DNA of 64,000 nucleotides from JAJZAM01 sp027391075 (GTDB taxonomy: Bacteria; Actinomycetota; Acidimicrobiia; Acidimicrobiales; Palsa-688), in NCBI GenBank assembly GCA_027391075.1, contig DAHYHI010000115.1, positions 1 to 64,000 on the forward strand. The letters are read 5' to 3'. Shown here one piece after another: positions 24,907 through 33,952 of the stretch; positions within the stretch are counted from its first letter, which is position 1, and every line of letters starts with the position of its first letter. The position numbers and the translations under genes are program-made. Under the pieces are notes generated by a model. That model saw only the letters and a program-made list of their open reading frames with translations, searched no databases and had not been told where the DNA came from.

Positions 24907-25665
24907 TCAGCCGGCTCGACGTCTCCTTCGGGGACGCGGCGAGGCGAACAGCTGGCCGCGCAGCGCAGCGACCGTAGCGACAGTCGCCCGGCGATGGACT
25001 TCGGGGTCGTGAACCCGAACCGAATAGGCGGTCAAGCCGAGAGTGAGCACTCTTATAACTTCGAGGGCTTCCTTGCGCGACTCGGCGTCGAGGGTTCCGT
25101 CCTCGACACCTCTCTCCACCAGCTGAGCGAAGAAGGACGTCATCTGCAGGTCGTGACTGCGGTAGCTCGGCATCAGTTCCGCCGAGCGGGTAGCGTCGAC
25201 TGCCGCCGAGGCTATGAACCCGGCGAGGGTCTGGTCTTCCTTGTTCATCTGCGACGACACTTCCAGGATAGCTGCGACCATCTGGTCGAACGACAAGGCG
25301 GGATCGGTGGTTACCTGCCTGTATCGTTCCAGGATCACCCTGTCGGTCTCCTCGAAGACCGCCAGGTAGACCTCGAGCTTCGAGCGGAAGTAGTGGTAGA
25401 TCGCCCCGGTGGTGATACCCGCATGCTCGGCGATCTCCCGGTTGGTAGTCCCGGCGTATCCCGAACGGGCGAACTGACGGCGCGCGGATTCCAAGATGAG
25501 GCGCCGGCGCTCGTCTCCGTCGCTGGCTATGGGCCTGCCTAGCCTGCGAGGTACCGCCTTGGCCCCACCGCGTGAAGCGCTGCCCGCACCGCCTGTCCGA
25601 GCTACCACCGCCGTCTCTCCTCGATCCGCCGCGCGGAAATGCTGCCGGGGGGAAGGAATCGACAT
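24907..25665 (-). CDS. TetR-family transcriptional regulator
   Basis: The 252-residue protein has a long basic N-terminal tail, then the TetR HTH (RRRLILESARRQFARSGYAG, TTNREIAEHAGITTGAIYHY) at about residues 52-100 and a helical ligand domain. The first 45 residues are unusually long; a later start is possible. It probably represses the adjacent Rieske/ferredoxin genes or the divergent catabolic operons in response to an acyl-CoA or hydrophobic ligand. That is family knowledge, not shown here. Confidence 0.88.
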   Translation of the reverse strand: MSIPSPRQHFRAADRGETAVVARTGGAGSASRGGAKAVPRRLGRPIASDGDERRRLILESARRQFARSGYAGTTNREIAEHAGITTGAIYHYFRSKLEVYLAVFEETDRVILERYRQVTTDPALSFDQMVAAILEVSSQMNKEDQTLAGFIASAAVDATRSAELMPSYRSHDLQMTSFFAQLVERGVEDGTLDAESRKEALEVIRVLTLGLTAYSVRVHDPEVHRRATVATVAALRGQLFASPRPRRRRRAG

Positions 25666-25719
25666 GACACGACACGTATTGTACCCCTGGGGCGTCTGGG
25701 CCCGGCGCCTTCCTGCAGC

Positions 25720-26220
25720 TCAGCTGGTCACTCCGGGCGTCCGGGCCCACATCAGCTCCCCGTCGAAGCCGAGCTTGTAGTCCGGCGTGAACTCTATGAT
25801 GACCCGCTCGGGCGAGTCGAGGAACTTGGCGAACAGCTCAGCCTGGGCGGGGTCCGGACGCAGATAGCTGGCGAACTCCGGGTAGAACCAGTCCTTGGTC
25901 TCCCTGTCTTCGTGGATCACGCAGTTCCCCTTGTAGGTCATCGTGCGGTGACCGCCGATTGGAGTCCCCGCACCCCAGACGCATATCGACGCTCTCGGGT
26001 TGCGCCGCAACGCCGGGATCCGCTTGCGTCTCTCGGCGGCTGTGAGCCACAGCTTGCCGTCCTTGGGCAGGTAGGACATCACCACTCCGAAGGGCTCCCC
26101 TTTGGAGTTCACCCACATGAACACGCAGTTGCGTTGCGAATGGACGAGTTGCTCCTCGAGTTCGGGGGACAGACCACAGTCGGTCAGGTCCTCGTAGTTC
26201 GTCTCGCTGGCATTGGTCAT
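25720..26220 (-). CDS. FMN-binding split-barrel (pyridoxamine-phosphate-oxidase-like) protein
   Basis: The 166-residue protein shows the split-barrel pattern VFMWVNSKGEPFGVVMSYL, GKLWLTAAERRKRIPALRR and ASICVWGAGT, typical of PPOX/F420- or FMN-binding flavoproteins. Its ATG at 26220 overlaps the Rieske stop by 4 bases; a much longer frame to 26838 is antisense-like. In such operons these proteins may reduce enones or act as accessory flavin or F420 reductases. Its exact role is open. Confidence 0.78.
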   Translation of the reverse strand: MTNASETNYEDLTDCGLSPELEEQLVHSQRNCVFMWVNSKGEPFGVVMSYLPKDGKLWLTAAERRKRIPALRRNPRASICVWGAGTPIGGHRTMTYKGNCVIHEDRETKDWFYPEFASYLRPDPAQAELFAKFLDSPERVIIEFTPDYKLGFDGELMWARTPGVTS

Positions 26221-27590
26221 CTGGGGTTTTCCTCTCGTCTGGCGAAGTACTCTTCTAGCTGGTTGTAGAACTGGCGCAGCTTGCTCTCCTGGTACAAACC
26301 GAGCGTCAAACCGGGCTTGGTGGCGCTCAGTAGCCCGCTCATTACCTTCGGCATGTTGAAAGAGTCCTGGTCGAAGACCCGAGCCAGGGATCCAAGTTCG
26401 TCGGCTTCCATCCAGTCCTGGTCGAAGTCGAGCCAGTGCACCGGGGCCGGCGGAGGCCTCTCCCCGCTGAAAGGAGACAGATAGAGGCATTCCATGATGC
26501 AGCTTCGGTGGTCGTCCCCGTTGGGACGGAACCGGTAGACGATACGGTTGAAGGCACCCCACGGGTGGAAGTTCGGGAACAGTGAGTAGTCCAGGCTGTC
26601 CACCAGCTCGGCGTCGCAGAACTCGTCGATCGCTTCCCCGACTATCGGTCGAAGAGCTTCCCGCGAAGCCTTGGCCGACAGTTCCCGGGCCGTCATACCG
26701 TCGGGGACTTGCAGGACTGGGTCCTCGTCCAAGCGCCGGTCGACCATAGAGTCGAACATTTCCTGCTCGGTGGGAACCCACGAGATGTGCGGGCTGGGGG
26801 TCCCGTTGGGCGTTATCGCCCTGCTCACGTTGTCCCACACGTCGTACTGGGAGTTCGCGTCGCCTATGCCAGGCAAAAGCTGCGGGTGCGTGGCCACCAC
26901 GTGGAACGCCTCGCTGAATGCCTCCTGGGCGATCTTCCAGTTAGCGGCGATTCGCTTGGCTACGTGCACTTCCACGAAACGGTTCGCCAGGTCCCAGCGC
27001 TCGAACTGGGCAGGAAGAACGCCTATGTAGTCCTCGAAGGGTTCCGCGGCGGAGTCGGGGTTGATGAACACGAACCCCGCCCAGGTACCGACACGCACCT
27101 CGGGCAGGTGGAACTTGTCCTGTTCGATCTGGGGGAAGTCCCACTGGCACGGCACCTGCTGCAAAGATCCGTCCAGGTTCCAGCAAAAGCCGTGGAACGA
27201 GCACCGCAGCTCCCGCACCCTCCCCGCGTCGTCGCGCAACTGGCGACCGCGATGCAGGCATGCATTCGGGTAGGCGTGGATGAGACCATCTTGGTCCCGC
27301 ACGATCAGGTACGACCTGTCCGCTATGTCGTAGACGTAGGTGTCCCCGGGCTCGGGTATGTGCTCTTCGCGACAAGCGAACTGCCACACCTTGGCCCAAA
27401 GCTTCTGCTTCTCCAGTTCGTGGTAGCGGCGCTCGGTGTAGTAGGCCACGGGAACGTCGTGCTCGCCGAGGTACGGGGCGGACTCTTCTCTCAGACACTG
27501 CGGTACCGGGTGGGTGTCGGTGTCTAAGAGCTGCTGGTAGGAGATGCCCCGTGACCGGCCTGTCGTCTGGCGTTCGGAGATGGCGGTCAC
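26217..27590 (-). CDS. Rieske non-heme iron oxygenase, alpha subunit, number 1
   Basis: From the GTG at 27590, which overlaps the upstream stop as GTGA, the 457-residue protein has the Rieske ligands Cys111, His113, Cys130 and His133 (CLHRGR and CSFHGF). The catalytic iron region follows (NWKIAQEAFSEAFHVVATHP, with His-x4-His). Domain order and length match ring-hydroxylating oxygenase alpha subunits. No beta subunit is nearby, so it is probably an alpha-only (homotrimeric, KshA-like or similar) enzyme. The substrate is unknown; the setting suggests a cyclic terpenoid, steroid or aromatic acid. Confidence 0.9.
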   Translation of the reverse strand: MTAISERQTTGRSRGISYQQLLDTDTHPVPQCLREESAPYLGEHDVPVAYYTERRYHELEKQKLWAKVWQFACREEHIPEPGDTYVYDIADRSYLIVRDQDGLIHAYPNACLHRGRQLRDDAGRVRELRCSFHGFCWNLDGSLQQVPCQWDFPQIEQDKFHLPEVRVGTWAGFVFINPDSAAEPFEDYIGVLPAQFERWDLANRFVEVHVAKRIAANWKIAQEAFSEAFHVVATHPQLLPGIGDANSQYDVWDNVSRAITPNGTPSPHISWVPTEQEMFDSMVDRRLDEDPVLQVPDGMTARELSAKASREALRPIVGEAIDEFCDAELVDSLDYSLFPNFHPWGAFNRIVYRFRPNGDDHRSCIMECLYLSPFSGERPPPAPVHWLDFDQDWMEADELGSLARVFDQDSFNMPKVMSGLLSATKPGLTLGLYQESKLRQFYNQLEEYFARREENPR

Positions 27591-27832
27591 GACCGCTCCG
27601 CCAGCTTCGACGTGAGGGCGGTGAAACGCCTGCTGGAGCGGAGCCGAGGCGATGGGTTCGCTCCGCTCGTCACCCACCTGCACATCTCCGGGTCTGCGCT
27701 CCGCAGATCACCGCTTAGCCACTGCCCGTTGCGTGTAAACACGCCGTCGAAGTCGTCTTTGGTGACCTTGACCGTGCCGGCGTCGCCTTCCTCGTATATT
27801 GCGCCGCTGAGTGGATGTCGAAGCTTACGCAC
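27587..27832 (-). CDS. Small conserved-looking protein upstream of Rieske oxygenase
   Basis: An 81-residue protein starting at GTG 27832, after a purine-rich ribosome site, and ending as GTGA into the Rieske gene. It begins MRKLRHPLSGAIYEEGDAG and contains DGVFTRNGQWLSGDL and DPEMCRWVTSG, then a basic tail. I recognise no domain. Translational coupling to the oxygenase points to an accessory role such as activity modulation or a small electron-transfer or assembly partner; the single Cys argues against an Fe-S cluster. Confidence 0.6.
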   Translation of the reverse strand: MRKLRHPLSGAIYEEGDAGTVKVTKDDFDGVFTRNGQWLSGDLRSADPEMCRWVTSGANPSPRLRSSRRFTALTSKLAERS

Positions 27833-27943
27833 GAATCCCCCTACCTCTCGAACTTGTAGCCGCTTTGCACGTGGGCGCAGAAGCGGCGTTCACATAACTG
27901 ACTATCAGATTAGTTAGCATCCCAAGCTAATTCAATGGGAATT

Positions 27944-29194
27944 TCAACGCGCGATGTTGCGCCACGGGCCTCGGTCGGCGCGCGGCTCGCCGGGAAGGCC
28001 GAGCACCCGCTCGCCGATGATGTTGCGCTGTATCTCGTCGGATCCTCCGGCGATCCTGTAGCCTGGGGCCCCGAGAAGGTGGTCGCTCCAAGCGTATGTT
28101 CCCCACTCCCCTGTGTCAGCCGTTATGCGGGGACCGAGCAGGTCGGCGGCCACCGACCCTAGCTCAGTCAACCCCTGCACCCAGGCCAACTTACCGGTGG
28201 AGCCTTCAGGGCCGGGAGGCCGCCCCGACTCGGCTGAAGCTTGGACCCTTGCGCGGCTGAAAGACTGAAGGCGCTGGTGTATGTACACCGACGCGAGCTT
28301 CTGGCGGATGATGGGGTCTTTGGTGCGTCCGAGCCATCTCGCCAAACCGACGAGGCGCTCCCAGGAACCCCCGACCCCGCGGCCTCCCGAACCGCCGCGC
28401 TCGAAACCCAAGGTAGCCAGAGCCACCTTCCATCCGTCTCCTACACCTCCGAGGCGAAGGTCGTCCGACAGCCGGACGTCGGTAAAGAACACCTCGTTGA
28501 AAGACGATCCGCCTGACATCTGCCGGATCGGTCGCACCTCCACCCCCGGCGCATCCATCGGCACCAAGAATGCGGTCATCCCGGCGTGCTTGGCCACTTC
28601 GGGATCGGAGCGAGCGATCAGCTCCCCCCACCCCGAGAACTGCGCTCCCGAGCTCCACACCTTCTGTCCGTTGATGACCCACGCGTCACCGTCGCGCACC
28701 GCGCTCGTAGCCAGGCCGGCGAGGTCCGAGCCCGCTCCTGGCTCGGAGAACAGCTGGCAGCATAACTCCTCGGCCCGAAGGAAGCGCCTCACGAAGCGCT
28801 CGCGCTGGCTGTCAGTACCGAACAGTCTGACGGTCGGGGCTATCAACGCGGTGGTAACTGCGAAGGTCTCGTGGCCTCCGGGCACCTTGAAATCTGCTTC
28901 TACCGCCCTGTACGCGCGTTCGTGCTCGGCACTTAGCCCGGCTCCTCCATACTCCACCGGCCAGGTCACGGCGCCGAAACCGGCGTCGAACTTCTCCTGT
29001 TGCCAGGACATGAGGCGACCGAGAAGGGCCTTTTCCTCCTCGAAGGACAAGCGGTGAAAGACCGAGACGTCGTCGCTGCCCTCCCCCCAGAGGGCAGCGG
29101 ACTCCTCGGCAGGTTCCAAGCGTTCGGAGAGCCAAGACCGTGCGCTCTCGGCGAACTCCTCGACACTCGGCGTGTGGACATCTGTGTTGCTCAT
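27944..29194 (-). CDS. Acyl-CoA dehydrogenase
   Basis: The 416-residue protein has the ACAD order: N-terminal helical domain, the FAD block CCQLFSEPGAGSDLAGLATS, DAWVINGQKVWSSGAQFSGW, and the C-terminal signature AGGSDEIQRNIIGERVLGLP. It introduces a double bond into an acyl-CoA and passes electrons to ETF. The C-terminus pattern is that of actinobacterial FadE enzymes for steroid or branched side chains, many of which are heteromeric; only one subunit is here. It is divergent from the PPDK-like operon, with an inverted repeat between them. Confidence 0.92.
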   Translation of the reverse strand: MSNTDVHTPSVEEFAESARSWLSERLEPAEESAALWGEGSDDVSVFHRLSFEEEKALLGRLMSWQQEKFDAGFGAVTWPVEYGGAGLSAEHERAYRAVEADFKVPGGHETFAVTTALIAPTVRLFGTDSQRERFVRRFLRAEELCCQLFSEPGAGSDLAGLATSAVRDGDAWVINGQKVWSSGAQFSGWGELIARSDPEVAKHAGMTAFLVPMDAPGVEVRPIRQMSGGSSFNEVFFTDVRLSDDLRLGGVGDGWKVALATLGFERGGSGGRGVGGSWERLVGLARWLGRTKDPIIRQKLASVYIHQRLQSFSRARVQASAESGRPPGPEGSTGKLAWVQGLTELGSVAADLLGPRITADTGEWGTYAWSDHLLGAPGYRIAGGSDEIQRNIIGERVLGLPGEPRADRGPWRNIAR

Positions 29195-29224
29195 ACGACC
29201 CCCGTCGCTCGCCCGCTAATTGAT

Positions 29225-29240
29225 CGATACGTTAGTATCG
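29225..29240. promoter_or_regulatory. Inverted repeat between acyl-CoA dehydrogenase and PPDK-like operon
   Basis: CGATAC (29225-29230), GTTA, GTATCG (29235-29240) is a perfect 16-base inverted repeat within the divergent promoter region, 30 bases from the dehydrogenase ATG. Position and form suit a TetR-type operator controlling both sides. Confidence 0.5.
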
Positions 29241-29311
29241 CTCTGCAGGATTTACCAAAGCGCAGGCAGCCACCCTTTTTGTCTGCGCGCAGGGGAGGAA
29301 AGGTTCGTACC

Positions 29312-31678
29312 ATGCCACCAAACGTCGACTCTCGGTCACCGGAGCAACGCTTGGCGGAGCTTGTGCGCAGAGCCGTCAGCTCCGAGCCGGGCTTCGGACC
29401 AGCCGACGCCGTAGCGCAAGCCGAGCCGGCTGACGTAGCCCACTTCCTTCACCCCCATTTCGACGTCTCGAGCGGCCTGGAGCCTATCGGCATAGGAGTT
29501 CCCGCTTCTCCCGGCGCCGCCTCCGGACGCGTGGTCCTGTCCGCCGACGAGGCCATACATGCCGCTGAGCGCTCGGAGAAGGTCATTCTCGTCAGAATTG
29601 AGACCGGCCCCGAGGACGTCTTGGGCATGCAGGCGGCGGCCGGTATCCTCACGGCACGCGGCGGCTTGGCGAGTCACGCCGCCGTCGTGGCCCGGGGCTG
29701 GGGCATACCAGCCGTCGTGGGGGCCAAGGACCTGCAGGTCAGCGGTAACGGTTTTACGATCTCAGGCCATTTCATCAGCGCTGGAGAGACCATCTCTATC
29801 GACGGACACACCGGCGAGGTGTACCGGGGGCGGGCGGACGTTACTACAGAGACTGCCCCACCGGAGCTCGACACGATCCTCGGCTGGGCCGACCAGCTGA
29901 GAGCCGGACGCTTCGGGGTGCGAGCCAACGCCGACGACGCCGAGTCCGCCCGCCACGCCCGAACCCTCGGAGCAGACGGCATAGGACTCTGTCGCACGGA
30001 GCACATGTTCCTCGCCGAGGACCGTCTCCCGCTCGTCCGCAGGCTGATATTGAGCGACGACGAGCAGGTCGACGCGCTGGCTCTGGACGCTTTGGAGGAG
30101 GTCCAGCAGAAGGACTTCGAGGCGCTGTTCGAAGCGATGGACGGGCTTCCGGTGACCGTGCGGCTCCTCGACCCGCCCCTTCACGAGTTTCTCCCGCCAC
30201 TCGAACCTCTCATCGTCGCCGAAGCTACCCATAGGCTGGACGAGGAAGCGGCACGCGAGCTCGCAGCGGTCCGCCGCCTGACAGAGACCAACCCGATGAT
30301 CGGGACTAGAGGCGTACGCCTTGGTACCGTCAAGCCAGGCCTGTACCCGATGCAGGTCCGGGCTATCAGCAAAGCCGTGTCCGCGTTGAGAGCCCGCGGC
30401 AGATCGCCGCACGTCGAGGTGATGATCCCACTGGTAGTCGACGCTGCCGAGTTGCTCCTGGCGAGAAAGTGGGTCGAGGAAGCCGAGCTCGAGTCGGGGG
30501 CGACAGGACCGGACTTGGAGTCTGTGAGCGTCGGGACCATGATCGAGACACCGAGGGCCGCCATACTCGCATCGGAGATGGCCGGCGTAGCCGACTTCTT
30601 CTCCTTCGGGACCAACGACCTGACCCAGCTGACTTTCGCGTTCAGCCGCGACGACGTCGAAGCTGAGCTAATCCCCAGCTACATACGCCAAAGCCTCCTC
30701 ACCGACAACCCGTTCGAGGTCCTGGACCGGGCCGGGGTCGGGTTCCTTATTAGCCACGCGGTCACAACGGCTCGCGCTACCTGCCCGACGCTGCCTATCG
30801 GCGCATGCGGGGAGCAGGCGGGCGATCCGGCGTCGGCACGCTTCCTAGTCGCCTGCGGACTCGATTACGTGAGCTGCTCCCCGTTCCGTCTTCCCGTCGC
30901 CCGCCTGTCGGTAGCTCAGGCTCTGATACAGCTTGGTCGGGTGGATCCCTCCGAGGTGTTCCCCGAGCAGCCACTAACATCCGGCGAGCCGCCGTCGCGG
31001 GTTGAAGCCCTTGAACCTGATTCCGGGGAGGGAACGATCGGGGTGAGGGAGGGAAGGCTCGGGGAGAGCTGCGATCCGCTCACCCTGCTGCACGCCCTTC
31101 GGATCAAAGGCTTCGCCCCGGCTGCGCTCATAGCCGAGATGACCGGCGCCGACCTCGACTGGTCGCTCGACGAGCTCAGGCGCTTCGAGAGTGACGGGCT
31201 GACCCGCTACCACCAGGCGAGGGACTTCTGGCAGGTGACCCCTGCCGGACGCGAAGCTCACGCCACGTGGCTTGCCGGACCGGGCAGGCCAGGGCTCGAC
31301 GCGCTCGAAGGGGTCAGGACTGCTTACGAGAAGTTCTTGGTCTTGAACGTCGGGCTCAAAGAGCTTTGCGTGTCCTGGCAGCTACGCGACGGCGTGCCCA
31401 ATGATCACAGCGACCCCGGCTACGACCAAGCCCGGATAGTTGAGCTTGCCTCTCACCACAGCGCTGCGGCGGAGGTCATCTCCGACATGGGAGCAGCCGT
31501 TGCACGCCTCGCCCTTTATCTGGGCCGCCTCGACGACGCTCTAGCCCGGCTGACCTCGGGCGCAACCGAGGCCTTCACGGGCGTCATGAAGCGCTCCTAC
31601 CACGACGTTTGGATGGAGCTCCACGAAGATCTCATATTGATCCTCGGCATAGACCGCTCGGCGGAAGGGAGCTTCTGA
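29312..31678 (+). CDS. PPDK-like protein without ATP-grasp domain, with winged-helix C-terminal extension
   Basis: The ATG at 29312 follows GGGGAGGAAAGG. Residues 60-175 are the swivelling phosphohistidine domain, with the phospho-His at 122 (GGLASHAAVVARGWGIPAVV). Residues 190-540 are the PEP/pyruvate TIM barrel, with GLCRTEHMF, VRLLDPPLHEFLP, SVGTMIETPRAA, FSFGTNDLTQ and the active Cys499 in GACGEQAGDP. The N-terminal ATP-grasp domain of PPDK is missing. Residues about 580-788 are an extra helical/winged-helix-like part. It therefore needs a separate ATP-binding partner, as in phenylphosphate synthase, or works in PEP-to-substrate transfer. It heads the CoA-transferase operon. Confidence 0.82.
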   Translation: MPPNVDSRSPEQRLAELVRRAVSSEPGFGPADAVAQAEPADVAHFLHPHFDVSSGLEPIGIGVPASPGAASGRVVLSADEAIHAAERSEKVILVRIETGPEDVLGMQAAAGILTARGGLASHAAVVARGWGIPAVVGAKDLQVSGNGFTISGHFISAGETISIDGHTGEVYRGRADVTTETAPPELDTILGWADQLRAGRFGVRANADDAESARHARTLGADGIGLCRTEHMFLAEDRLPLVRRLILSDDEQVDALALDALEEVQQKDFEALFEAMDGLPVTVRLLDPPLHEFLPPLEPLIVAEATHRLDEEAARELAAVRRLTETNPMIGTRGVRLGTVKPGLYPMQVRAISKAVSALRARGRSPHVEVMIPLVVDAAELLLARKWVEEAELESGATGPDLESVSVGTMIETPRAAILASEMAGVADFFSFGTNDLTQLTFAFSRDDVEAELIPSYIRQSLLTDNPFEVLDRAGVGFLISHAVTTARATCPTLPIGACGEQAGDPASARFLVACGLDYVSCSPFRLPVARLSVAQALIQLGRVDPSEVFPEQPLTSGEPPSRVEALEPDSGEGTIGVREGRLGESCDPLTLLHALRIKGFAPAALIAEMTGADLDWSLDELRRFESDGLTRYHQARDFWQVTPAGREAHATWLAGPGRPGLDALEGVRTAYEKFLVLNVGLKELCVSWQLRDGVPNDHSDPGYDQARIVELASHHSAAAEVISDMGAAVARLALYLGRLDDALARLTSGATEAFTGVMKRSYHDVWMELHEDLILILGIDRSAEGSF

Positions 31679-31684
31679 GTTACC

Positions 31685-32458
31685 ATGACCGCCCTGGCGC
31701 CCGTGATAGACCTCTCCGGGAAGGTGTTCGTCGTCACCGGCGCGAACAGTGGCATCGGCCTCGGCATAGCCCGAGGTGTAGCCCGTGCCGGCGGAGCGGT
31801 AGCTGTTTGGTCGAGACGCGAGGACCGCAACGCTGTTGCCGTAGAAGCCCTGCGAGCCCTCGGGGCTCAGGCGGAGCCGTTCGCCTGTGACGTCGGCGAT
31901 GAGGAGTCCGTCGCAGCGGCCATGGGCTCCACCCTCTCGCGCTTCGGCCGGCTCGACGGCCTTGTCGCCAACGCGGGAACCGCTGCTAGGACACCCTTCG
32001 TCGACATGACCCTGGACGACTGGAACCGGGTCATGAGGACCAACCTGCAGGGGGCTTTCCTTACCTTACGGGAAGCCACGCGGGTCCTGGTTGACAGGGG
32101 CGAAGGCGGGGCCCTGGTGGCGGTTTCTTCGACCTCGTCGATTCACGGAGCCCCCGGCCAACAGCACTACGCCGCGAGCAAGACCGCCGTGCTGGCGATG
32201 ATGAGAAGCCTGGCCGTCGAGTTGGCCCGCTTCGGGATCCGCTGCAACTCGCTGATACCCGGGTGGACCGAGACGGAGATGACCGAAAAGGCCCGCCAGC
32301 ACGAAAAGTTCCTGTTAAACACCACTAACCGCACCCCCCTGCGCAGGTGGGCGACCCCAGCAGACTTCGAGGCTATCGGCGCGTTCCTGTGCGACCCTTC
32401 GATCCCGTTCCACACGGGGGACGCGATGGTCGTAGACGGCGGCTACACCGTCTACTGA
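31685..32458 (+). CDS. SDR-family oxidoreductase
   Basis: A 257-residue classical SDR with TGANSGIG, VANAGTA, the Ser block VAVSSTSS, YAASK and a C-terminus PFHTGDAMVVDGGYTVY. WSRRED after strand 2 suggests NADP or mixed preference. It starts 6 bases after the PPDK-like gene, so the two are co-transcribed. It likely oxidises or reduces a hydroxy/keto intermediate. Confidence 0.9.
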   Translation: MTALAPVIDLSGKVFVVTGANSGIGLGIARGVARAGGAVAVWSRREDRNAVAVEALRALGAQAEPFACDVGDEESVAAAMGSTLSRFGRLDGLVANAGTAARTPFVDMTLDDWNRVMRTNLQGAFLTLREATRVLVDRGEGGALVAVSSTSSIHGAPGQQHYAASKTAVLAMMRSLAVELARFGIRCNSLIPGWTETEMTEKARQHEKFLLNTTNRTPLRRWATPADFEAIGAFLCDPSIPFHTGDAMVVDGGYTVY

Positions 32459-32510
32459 TACTCCGACCCAACCATCCCCGCAGACGCCGGCTGGCTCGAA
32501 GGCCAAGATA

Positions 32511-32522
32511 CTCTTATAATGA
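32511..32522 (+). promoter_or_regulatory. Putative promoter core CTCTTATAATGA before the CoA-transferase genes
   Basis: A consensus TATAAT (32515-32520) in an otherwise GC-rich gap, about 105 bases before the CaiB-type start. The same 12-mer lies at 46641-46652 before the second P450. No convincing -35 box is seen. Confidence 0.4.
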
Positions 32523-32625
32523 TTCGTTAGCGCTGGTGGCGGGCGGTCGACCGGTACCAGCGCTGACGATCGAGACGACGCAGAGGGGATTATCGCATGC
32601 CATCCAGGGCGACGAGAGCCACGCC

Positions 32626-33951
32626 ATGACAGCAATCAGAGGCGAGCCCGGGTCTTTCCCTTTCTACGGCACCGGTGAACGAGCTCCACGCCAGCGCCGG
32701 GGACCCCTGGCCGGACTGCGCGTGGCCGACTTCTGCTGGATGGGGGTCGGGTCCGTAGCTACCCGCCTCCTCGCGGATTTCGGGGCGGAGGTCATAAAGA
32801 TCGAGGATCGTACCCGGGTCGACATGCCGAGACGGCTTCCGCTCTACAAGGGTGAGGTACGTAACTACGGCCAGCAGGACGCCAATGCCGACCCCAACCG
32901 CGGCGGGCTTTTCAACAATTACAGCCGAAACAAGCTCGGCGTTACTATCAACTTGCGGACCGAGCGCGGCCGGGAGCTCGCCGAACGCCTGGTGGCAGTG
33001 AGCTCGGTGGTGACGGAGAATTTCGCGCCGGGCGTCATGGAGAAGTGGGGGTTCACCTACGACCGCTTCCGAGAGCTTGTACCCGACGTCATTTATGCTC
33101 GGATGAGCGGCTACGGCCACAGCGGGCCTCACCAGCACTACCGCAGTTACGGGCCGATAGTGCAGGCGGCGAGCGGCCTGTCCTACGTGGCCGGCCTACC
33201 GGGCCGGGAACCGTCTGGTTGGGGCCTGTCCTACATGGACAACATGGCCGCCTACTACAACTCGGCTGCCCTTTTGATGGCGATCTGGAACAGGCGCCGC
33301 ACCGGGGTCGGAACGGAGATCGACGTCGCCGCGGTGGAGGTGGGGGTGACGCTGCTAGGCCCGATACTGCTCGACGTGACGGTCAACTCCCACACGTCCC
33401 AGCGCCCTGACTACCCGACCGGGAACCGCCTGGAGCACCCCCACGCGGCTCCGCACGGCGTGTACCCTTGCGCCGGGGAGGATCGTTGGGTGGCCGTCGC
33501 CGTGCTCGACGACGGCGAATGGTCCCGCCTGGTGGAAGCTGTCGGCTCGCCCGAATGGGCCGGCGATGAGCGCTTTGCAACCCAGGAGTCCAGGTTCAAG
33601 CACCAGGACCTGCTGGACGGCCACATCTCCGCTTGGACCGCTGACAAGGACTCCCACGAGGTGATGCACCTGCTTCAATCCCACGGGGTCCGTGCGGGCG
33701 CCGTGCAGAACCCCCAGGATCTCAACGAGTTCGACCCGCAACTGGCTTGGAGAGGTACGTTCTTCGAGATGGACCACCCTGTCATCGGACCTGCCCGCTT
33801 CGAAGGCTTTCCGGCGTCGATGTCGGGGGAGGGACCGGACCACTGGAGGTCCGCTCCTTTGGTCGGGGAGGACAACGACTACGTCTTCGGCGAGCTGCTC
33901 GGCGTCGACGAGGCCGAGCGGGTCGAACTGGCCGAGCAGGGGGTGATCTGA
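32626..33951 (+). CDS. CaiB/BaiF (class III) CoA-transferase, copy 1
   Basis: The 441-residue protein shows the class III pattern: GLRVADFCWMGVGSVATRLL, DFGAEVIKIED, NYSRNKLGVTINLRTERGRE, the DVIYARMSGYGHSGPH block and GVYPCAGEDRWVAVAV. The catalytic Asp of the family normally lies in a block near NRNK/GD; candidates exist but I cannot fix the residue by eye. I start at ATG 32626; longer frames to 32347 overlap the SDR. Together with the next gene it may act as a heteromer moving CoA to the pathway acid. Confidence 0.88.
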   Translation: MTAIRGEPGSFPFYGTGERAPRQRRGPLAGLRVADFCWMGVGSVATRLLADFGAEVIKIEDRTRVDMPRRLPLYKGEVRNYGQQDANADPNRGGLFNNYSRNKLGVTINLRTERGRELAERLVAVSSVVTENFAPGVMEKWGFTYDRFRELVPDVIYARMSGYGHSGPHQHYRSYGPIVQAASGLSYVAGLPGREPSGWGLSYMDNMAAYYNSAALLMAIWNRRRTGVGTEIDVAAVEVGVTLLGPILLDVTVNSHTSQRPDYPTGNRLEHPHAAPHGVYPCAGEDRWVAVAVLDDGEWSRLVEAVGSPEWAGDERFATQESRFKHQDLLDGHISAWTADKDSHEVMHLLQSHGVRAGAVQNPQDLNEFDPQLAWRGTFFEMDHPVIGPARFEGFPASMSGEGPDHWRSAPLVGEDNDYVFGELLGVDEAERVELAEQGVI

Positions 33952-33952
33952 C

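Noticed and set aside
26221..26838. N-terminal extension of the FMN split-barrel gene to 26838
   Set aside because: The extra part is antisense-like and overlaps the Rieske gene; the ATG at 26220 overlapping the Rieske stop is the natural start.
29260..29288. Repeat GCGCAG/CTGCGC in the PPDK-like gene leader
   Set aside because: Only 6-bp arms with a 17-base loop in GC-rich DNA; too weak to call a structure.
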